Positions 59,355-64,000 of a DNA stretch of 64,000 nucleotides are shown here, in pieces. The position numbers were made by a program, and so were the translations under genes. Numbering within the stretch: the first letter of the stretch is position 1; every line of letters begins with the position of its first letter. A model generated the notes under the pieces. The model saw only the letters and a program-made list of their open reading frames with translations. It did not search any database and was not told the DNA's origin. The stretch comes from Sphingomonas sp. Y57 (GTDB lineage: Bacteria; Pseudomonadota; Alphaproteobacteria; Sphingomonadales; Sphingomonadaceae): the NCBI RefSeq assembly GCF_001015195.1, contig NZ_LDES01000002.1, positions 124,001 through 188,000 of the forward strand, given 5' to 3'.

Positions 59355-61109
59355 TCAGCCTGCCCGCAACAGGCGCCCAGGCCTGGAGCCGGTGAGTTCG
59401 TCCCGCTCGGCGATCACCGTCCCCTTCACCAGCGTGGCAAGATAACCGCGCGAGTCCTGCAGAAGCCGCTGCCCGCCGACGGGAAGGTCATGAGCGATCC
59501 GCGGGCGGGTAAGTTGAAGGCTATCGGGATCGATCAGATTGATGTCCGCCCTGCGCCCCGGCGCGATGACGCCCCGGTCGTTCAAGCCGAAATGGGCCGC
59601 CGGTGCCCCGGTCATCAGTCGGACGACCCTTTCCACCGCGAGGTGGGGCCCGGCCTTTCGGCGATAGGGCCAAAATGACAGGGCAAAGGTCGGATAGCTG
59701 TAATCGGTGATGACGTTGACATGGGCGCCAGCGTCGCCGAGCCCCATCATCGATTGGGGATGCGCGAGCATCTCCCGGACGACGTCGAGGTTGCCGCCGC
59801 CATAGTTGAAAATCGGCAGATAGAGCAGGGCCTGCCCTTCATGATCAAGAAGGGCGTCATAGACGGCTTCCACTGAACGGACGTCCCGACGGCGGGCATC
59901 GGCCTGGAGCGACTGGTCGGGTCCGGCCTCGAAATCGGGTACGCCGCGATCCGGAAAGATGCGCGCCGCGTAGCGATCTATGTCGCCCAATAGCTGATCG
60001 AAGAATGCGGGCGCCGCATTGCCCTTGCCCGCATAGGCGGCAGGCGCCTCCGCGAGCAGCCGGCCCCTGAAGTGCGGATCCCGCATCGTCCGGACCAGCT
60101 CCGCCAGCGGAAGACCGGCGATCGCCTGGAAGGATGGATGGGCGACGAAGGGGTGGAAGGATGACGTCAGCCCCATCAGCACGCCGACTCCGCGCGCCGC
60201 CACCTGGAAGCGGATGTCCATGCCGCGGGCCGACGCGGCCTCGGATCGTTCGACCACCCGACGCCACTGATCGCCGCCGCCCTCCCGCTGCAGGAGGTTC
60301 AGCGAGATCGGCCGGCCTGATGCTTCGGCCATCTGCTCGACCAGCGCGAACTCGGCGTCGAAGGCGTCAGGGCCCTGGGCTTGATCGAAATCCGAGGTGA
60401 TCTGGAGGACGCGATAATCATGATCGCGGAGACATTGGGCGATCGCCGTCAACTCGCGCGCGCTGGCGATCGACGCCGGGGTGTCCCGGCCATCCGCCAT
60501 TCGGTGCGCATCGTTCCGCCCGGTCGAAAAGCCGAAGGCACCCGCGCCAAGCGCGGCCGAGACCAGCTGGCGCATTCGGGCGATATCGTCCTCAGTCGCG
60601 ATCTCCCGGCTGAGCGCGCGCTCGCCCATGACATACATGCGGATGGGATCGTGCGTGACCTGGGCACCGATATCGATCGACCACCGCCGTTGATCCAGAC
60701 GGTCGAGATAGTCGCCGAAACTCTCCCAATCCCAGTCCAGCCCCGCATTCAGCACAGTGCCCGGAATATCCTCGACGCCCGCCATCAGCGTGACGAGATC
60801 ATCCTGCCGGCCAGGCGCGACCGGCGCGAAGCCGACGCCGCAATTGCCCAATATTGCCGTGGTGATGCCGTGACGGGCCGACTGGACGAGTTCGTCGTCC
60901 CACATTGCCTGGCCGTCATAATGGGTGTGGGGGTCAATGAAGCCTGGCGTCAGGAGGGCGCCATCGGCATCGATGGTGCGATGCGCGGCATCCGGCGCGT
61001 CGCCGACGGCGGCGATGGTGCCGCCACTGATCGCGACGTCGCCGCTGAAGCTGGGTTCACCGGTTCCGTCGACGATCGTCGCACCGCGGATCTTGAGATC
61101 ATAGGCCAT
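59355..61109 (-). CDS. N-acyl-D-amino-acid deacylase-like amidohydrolase
   Basis: A 584-residue amidohydrolase: N-terminal beta-sandwich (YDLKIRGATIVDGTGEPSFSGDVAISGGTIAAVG), metal-binding TPGFIDPHTHYDGQ, HGITTAILGNCGVGFAP, and C-terminal LGDAGAHVNVITDYSYPTFALSFW and VIAPGRRADINLID. These are signatures of the D-aminoacylase/dihydroorotase-like group that cleaves N-acyl bonds. What it hydrolyses here is uncertain; lactam or amide intermediates are possible. Encoded between a patatin (60 bases upstream) and the P450. Confidence 0.88.
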   Translation of the reverse strand: MAYDLKIRGATIVDGTGEPSFSGDVAISGGTIAAVGDAPDAAHRTIDADGALLTPGFIDPHTHYDGQAMWDDELVQSARHGITTAILGNCGVGFAPVAPGRQDDLVTLMAGVEDIPGTVLNAGLDWDWESFGDYLDRLDQRRWSIDIGAQVTHDPIRMYVMGERALSREIATEDDIARMRQLVSAALGAGAFGFSTGRNDAHRMADGRDTPASIASARELTAIAQCLRDHDYRVLQITSDFDQAQGPDAFDAEFALVEQMAEASGRPISLNLLQREGGGDQWRRVVERSEAASARGMDIRFQVAARGVGVLMGLTSSFHPFVAHPSFQAIAGLPLAELVRTMRDPHFRGRLLAEAPAAYAGKGNAAPAFFDQLLGDIDRYAARIFPDRGVPDFEAGPDQSLQADARRRDVRSVEAVYDALLDHEGQALLYLPIFNYGGGNLDVVREMLAHPQSMMGLGDAGAHVNVITDYSYPTFALSFWPYRRKAGPHLAVERVVRLMTGAPAAHFGLNDRGVIAPGRRADINLIDPDSLQLTRPRIAHDLPVGGQRLLQDSRGYLATLVKGTVIAERDELTGSRPGRLLRAG

Positions 61110-61169
61110 CGATCCTCTCCTGTTCTGCTGGCCTCCCGGGCTCGCCCCTCGGGCTGATTGCTTGCGCTC

Positions 61170-62018
61170 TCAACGCCAGACAGCGGCCGCCTGTTCGGCC
61201 ACGGCCAGGCCCTGCCGATAGCCGGCCCGCGCTGCCCCGGGGCGGCGGGAGGCATCGAACGGATTGGCCCCGACCGCCTCGCTGCTTGCCGGATCAGGGG
61301 TGATCAGAAGGCTGCGTGTCGCGCCGAAGTCGTCGAGTTGGCTCTGAACCGAAGCTCCCGAGAAGTTCATCGTCATCGGCGAGATGACGATGCAGCGGGA
61401 AAAGGCGGAGGCCAGTTGCGCATTGGTCACAGACACGCTGCCCCCGTCTATCCAGAGCGTCTCGCCTATCTGGACCACCGGCCAAATGCCCGGCGCCGCG
61501 CCGCTGGCTGCAGCGGCATCGTCGATTTTCACCCCCGATGCCCGGTCGAGCAGATGCAGCCTGCCGGTGCGGGCGTCGATCGCCGTCATGCGCAGGCGGT
61601 CCGAGGGCCATTCGCCTGTCGCCAGCCGATCGCGGACCACCGCCATGCGTGCGGCAGTGTCGGTGGTGCGGGCGTCGATGGCAAAGGCGCCCAGCCGCCT
61701 TCCGGCCTCCTCCGGATCGTCGACATGATCGCGCAGGATCGAGGTCAGCGCGTTAATCACCTCGGGCGGGAAGTCGGCCGAAATCTCGCTGGCCGCGCCC
61801 ATCAACTGCCGGTCATAGGCCCAGGCGATGCCGCGCGCATCGAGCAGCGCGGCGCCCGCGAAGGCCCCCGCCGATGTTCCGATCACCTCGTCGGCCATTA
61901 GCAGCGGCACGCCCGCGCTCAGCAAGCCATGGAGGACGCCCACTTCCCAGGCGAGTCCGGTCACGCCGCCGCCGCCCAGGATCAGGCCGCGCTGCTTGGT
62001 TGGCGTCAACTCGTTCAT
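61170..62018 (-). CDS. Patatin-like phospholipase/esterase
   Basis: A 282-residue protein with the oxyanion Gly-rich RGLILGGGGVTGLAWEVGVL, the nucleophile Ser in IGTSAGAFAGAA (GxSxG) and the catalytic Asp in WIDGGSVSV (DGG). No signal peptide. Patatins hydrolyse ester bonds of lipids and related compounds. It follows the Baeyer-Villiger monooxygenase by 42 bases, and BVMO plus esterase is a well-known pair: the ester formed from a ketone is then opened. That pairing makes ring or side-chain cleavage its likely job. Confidence 0.9.
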   Translation of the reverse strand: MNELTPTKQRGLILGGGGVTGLAWEVGVLHGLLSAGVPLLMADEVIGTSAGAFAGAALLDARGIAWAYDRQLMGAASEISADFPPEVINALTSILRDHVDDPEEAGRRLGAFAIDARTTDTAARMAVVRDRLATGEWPSDRLRMTAIDARTGRLHLLDRASGVKIDDAAAASGAAPGIWPVVQIGETLWIDGGSVSVTNAQLASAFSRCIVISPMTMNFSGASVQSQLDDFGATRSLLITPDPASSEAVGANPFDASRRPGAARAGYRQGLAVAEQAAAVWR

Positions 62019-62060
62019 ATGCTTCCTCCGCGCTGGCGCGCCGGGGGCACGCCGTTGCTC

Positions 62061-64000
62061 CTACCGAAGAATGAAGGCGTCCTTGCGGGGCTCGCGCGTC
62101 ATCTTCCAGAAATCGACGTGCCGCCAAGGCGTCGGCAGGATCGGGCGGCCCTTCTGGTTGGTGTAGTAGGTGTTTGCGCGGCGCTCCCAGACCCAGATCG
62201 AGCCGGCCATGGCTTCGTCGAGCTTACGGTTATGCTCGTCATGCGCTTCCTGGGTGACCTCGATCGAACGGGCGTCCTCTTCGACCAGCATCTGGAGGCA
62301 TTCCATTGCATAATGGTTGACCACCTCGGCCATGAAATTGTGGCCGCCGGCATGCGCCGCCCCGGTGTGGGGGCCGGAATTGACGAAAAGGTTCGGGAAG
62401 CCCGGCACCATTCCGCCCAGATAGGATGACGGATTATTGTCCCGCCATAGCTGGCTGAGCCGGACGCCCTCACGGCCGACCACCTCGACCGGCGACAGCC
62501 AGTCGAGCGTCATGCCGGTCGCATAGATGATGACGTCGAGTTCGATCAGCTTGCCCTCGGACGTCAGGATTCCGTCCGGCACCACGCGCGCCAGTTTCGA
62601 CGTTTCGAGATCGACGTTGGGCTGGCTGAGCGCATAATAAAAGCCGCCCGGCGCAAAATCATAGGGATCGCGGACGATGCGTTTGCCCAGCGGCGCGTAA
62701 TCGGGCGTCAGCTTGCGGGTCAGCTCGCTGTCCTCGCCGAAGCAGGAATGGATGTAATTCAGGAAGAACTGCATCGCCGCGTCGTTGGCCGGAGAGATCG
62801 ACTGGTGGGTTCTGGCCCATTCCGGATCGGCGCGGACGACCGGATAGCCTACCGCGTCGCCGAAGCTCCAATAATCCTTCAGCCGGTCCCAATGGAGATA
62901 ATAAGGCAGGTTTTCCCGCGCCCACCGCTTGCCGGGGGCGACCACGCCGTCACCAACCCGATTGGGTGCGATCCACATCGGCTGGCGCTGGAAGACGGTG
63001 AGATGGCCTACTTCCTGCGAAATCTTGCCGATCACCTGCACGCCGGTGGCGCCGGTGCCGATGATGCCGACGCGCTTGCCGCGCAGGTCGACGTCATGTC
63101 GCCAGCGATTGGCGTGGATCGAAACGCCCTTGAACGTCTCGCGCCCCTGCAGATCGGGATAGAGAGGACGGTTGAGATGGCCGAGGCAGGTCATGACGGC
63201 AGCCGCGCGATATTTATAGGCGTCGCGACCGTTGCGGACGATCGTCAGTTCCCATTCCTGATCGGCGTCGATCCATTCGACGCGCAGGATCTCGCTGTTG
63301 AATTCGATTCTCTCGCGGAAGCCATATTTGTCGACCAGCTTGTTGAGATAGGCGAGATATTCCGGCCCAGTCGGATAATAGGAACTCCAGGACGAGTTCA
63401 TCTCGTAGGACAGCGAATAATAGACGGCGGGGGTGTCGACCGCCACGCCGGGATAGTCGTTCAGGCTCCACACCCCGCCGACCTTGTCCGTGCTTTCGAA
63501 GATGCGGAAGCCGAAGCCCCGGTCCATTGCCTGCACCGCGGCGGCCAGGCCGGTCATGCCGGCGCCGATGATCGCCAGTTCGATCCGCTCCGCCGGATGT
63601 TCGCCACTTTGCGAGAGCACGGGCAGCGGACGCACGAAGCCGGCTTGCTCCAGGAACATCTCGGTATTTTCCGGATCGACGGGTTGCCCGACGACCAGCG
63701 AGGCCATCTTGATGAACGTATCGGGGTCGAGCTCGTAGCCGCTCAGATATTCGGTCTGCTCCGCCGGATCATGATCGAGCGCGGCGGCCGCGAGCTGGAT
63801 CAGTTCCTTGCGCGATTGATCGGAAATGACTGCGACCGTCGACACGCCTGCGACCGTATCGACATGTTTCACGCCGGGCTGCAGTTCGCCGCGCTCGGCC
63901 TTCTTCAGTTCGGGACCATATCGGTCCAGCAGGCTGGTGTCCCGGGTGATGTGGACTAGCGCCATCAGCAGCAGCGCAGGATCGACCTCCGCGAGGTTGC
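62061..64000 (-). CDS. Baeyer-Villiger-type flavin monooxygenase (5' end outside window)
   Basis: At least 634 residues, and the frame stays open and protein-like (NLAEVDPALLLMALVH) to the right edge, so the true start is beyond 64000. Two dinucleotide motifs (AIIGAGMTGLAAAVQA for FAD, VGIIGTGATGVQVIG for NADPH) flank the BVMO fingerprint FKGVSIHANRW (FxGxxxHxxxW). It inserts an oxygen next to a ketone, giving an ester or lactone. The long N-terminal domain before the FAD motif is typical of the large cyclopentadecanone/steroid-type BVMOs. Followed by a patatin, amidohydrolase and P450 on the same strand. Confidence 0.94.
   Translation of the reverse strand, partial: NLAEVDPALLLMALVHITRDTSLLDRYGPELKKAERGELQPGVKHVDTVAGVSTVAVISDQSRKELIQLAAAALDHDPAEQTEYLSGYELDPDTFIKMASLVVGQPVDPENTEMFLEQAGFVRPLPVLSQSGEHPAERIELAIIGAGMTGLAAAVQAMDRGFGFRIFESTDKVGGVWSLNDYPGVAVDTPAVYYSLSYEMNSSWSSYYPTGPEYLAYLNKLVDKYGFRERIEFNSEILRVEWIDADQEWELTIVRNGRDAYKYRAAAVMTCLGHLNRPLYPDLQGRETFKGVSIHANRWRHDVDLRGKRVGIIGTGATGVQVIGKISQEVGHLTVFQRQPMWIAPNRVGDGVVAPGKRWARENLPYYLHWDRLKDYWSFGDAVGYPVVRADPEWARTHQSISPANDAAMQFFLNYIHSCFGEDSELTRKLTPDYAPLGKRIVRDPYDFAPGGFYYALSQPNVDLETSKLARVVPDGILTSEGKLIELDVIIYATGMTLDWLSPVEVVGREGVRLSQLWRDNNPSSYLGGMVPGFPNLFVNSGPHTGAAHAGGHNFMAEVVNHYAMECLQMLVEEDARSIEVTQEAHDEHNRKLDEAMAGSIWVWERRANTYYTNQKGRPILPTPWRHVDFWKMTREPRKDAFILR

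Noticed and set aside
1-64000. CRISPR array
   Set aside because: No set of regularly spaced short repeats with unique spacers was seen; the only tandem repeats are the protein-coding units in copB.
1-64000. Insertion sequences or transposase genes
   Set aside because: No transposase-like protein was recognised in any real coding frame; the integrase remnant is the only recombination gene.

Overview
The window looks like a chromosomal segment of a GC-rich alphaproteobacterium, most likely a sphingomonad (Sphingomonadales). The evidence is several TonB-dependent receptors paired with catabolic operons, SnoaL/SDR/alpha-beta-hydrolase xenobiotic-type cassettes, a HutF/HutG-type histidine pathway, and many start/stop overlaps of the ATGA type. 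Species assignment is inference, since no rRNA or housekeeping marker is present.

Region 1 (1-7.6 kb) is a small catabolic locus. It holds the 3' end of one TonB receptor, a SnoaL-like protein, and a minus-strand operon (haloacetate-dehalogenase-like hydrolase, SnoaL-like protein, MFS transporter, SDR) divergent from a complete TonB receptor.

Region 2 (about 7.98-35.89 kb) is bounded by an 18-bp direct repeat identical to the 3' end of a tRNA-Ser-like gene. The N-terminal remnant of a P4-type integrase sits just inside the right copy. I read this as an about 28 kb genomic island. It carries a complete histidine degradation operon (hutI-H-G-U-D, with hutF-hutC divergent), a second HutC paralog, a copper-resistance module (copA, copB and small metal-binding proteins), and four accessory units: M20 amidohydrolase-RidA-CstA-YbdD, a Tat-exported class V PLP enzyme, a DAO-type oxidase with an NSS transporter, and TonB receptor/PepSY/PhyH. 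Six near-identical TGTmTAkACA palindromes (HutC-type operators) lie upstream of hutI/hutF, the M20 operon, the PLP enzyme, the second hutC, the oxidase-transporter operon and the TonB receptor. The island therefore appears to encode one HutC-controlled system that captures, processes in the periplasm and degrades a histidine-containing compound, possibly linked to metal.

Region 3 (36.1-64 kb) is a dense acyl-CoA and ring-degradation region. It has two alpha-methylacyl-CoA-racemase-like proteins, four crotonases, a thiolase, two acyl-CoA dehydrogenases, an acyl-CoA ligase, an old yellow enzyme, SDRs, an MDR reductase, a P450, a Baeyer-Villiger monooxygenase (running off the right edge), a patatin esterase and a D-aminoacylase-like amidohydrolase. 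It also contains a proton-translocating transhydrogenase (pntAA-AB-B) that could supply NADPH. Two operator families can be seen by eye. AAACGGTCAnCCGTTT lies before the TetR gene at 47.6 kb and again at 54.05 kb. ACAAACG-N6-CGTTTGT-like sites lie at 39.26, 55.63 and 59.31 kb. These tie the scattered units into at least two regulons. The substrate is unknown; a branched or alicyclic carboxylic acid or terpenoid/steroid-like compound fits the enzyme set.
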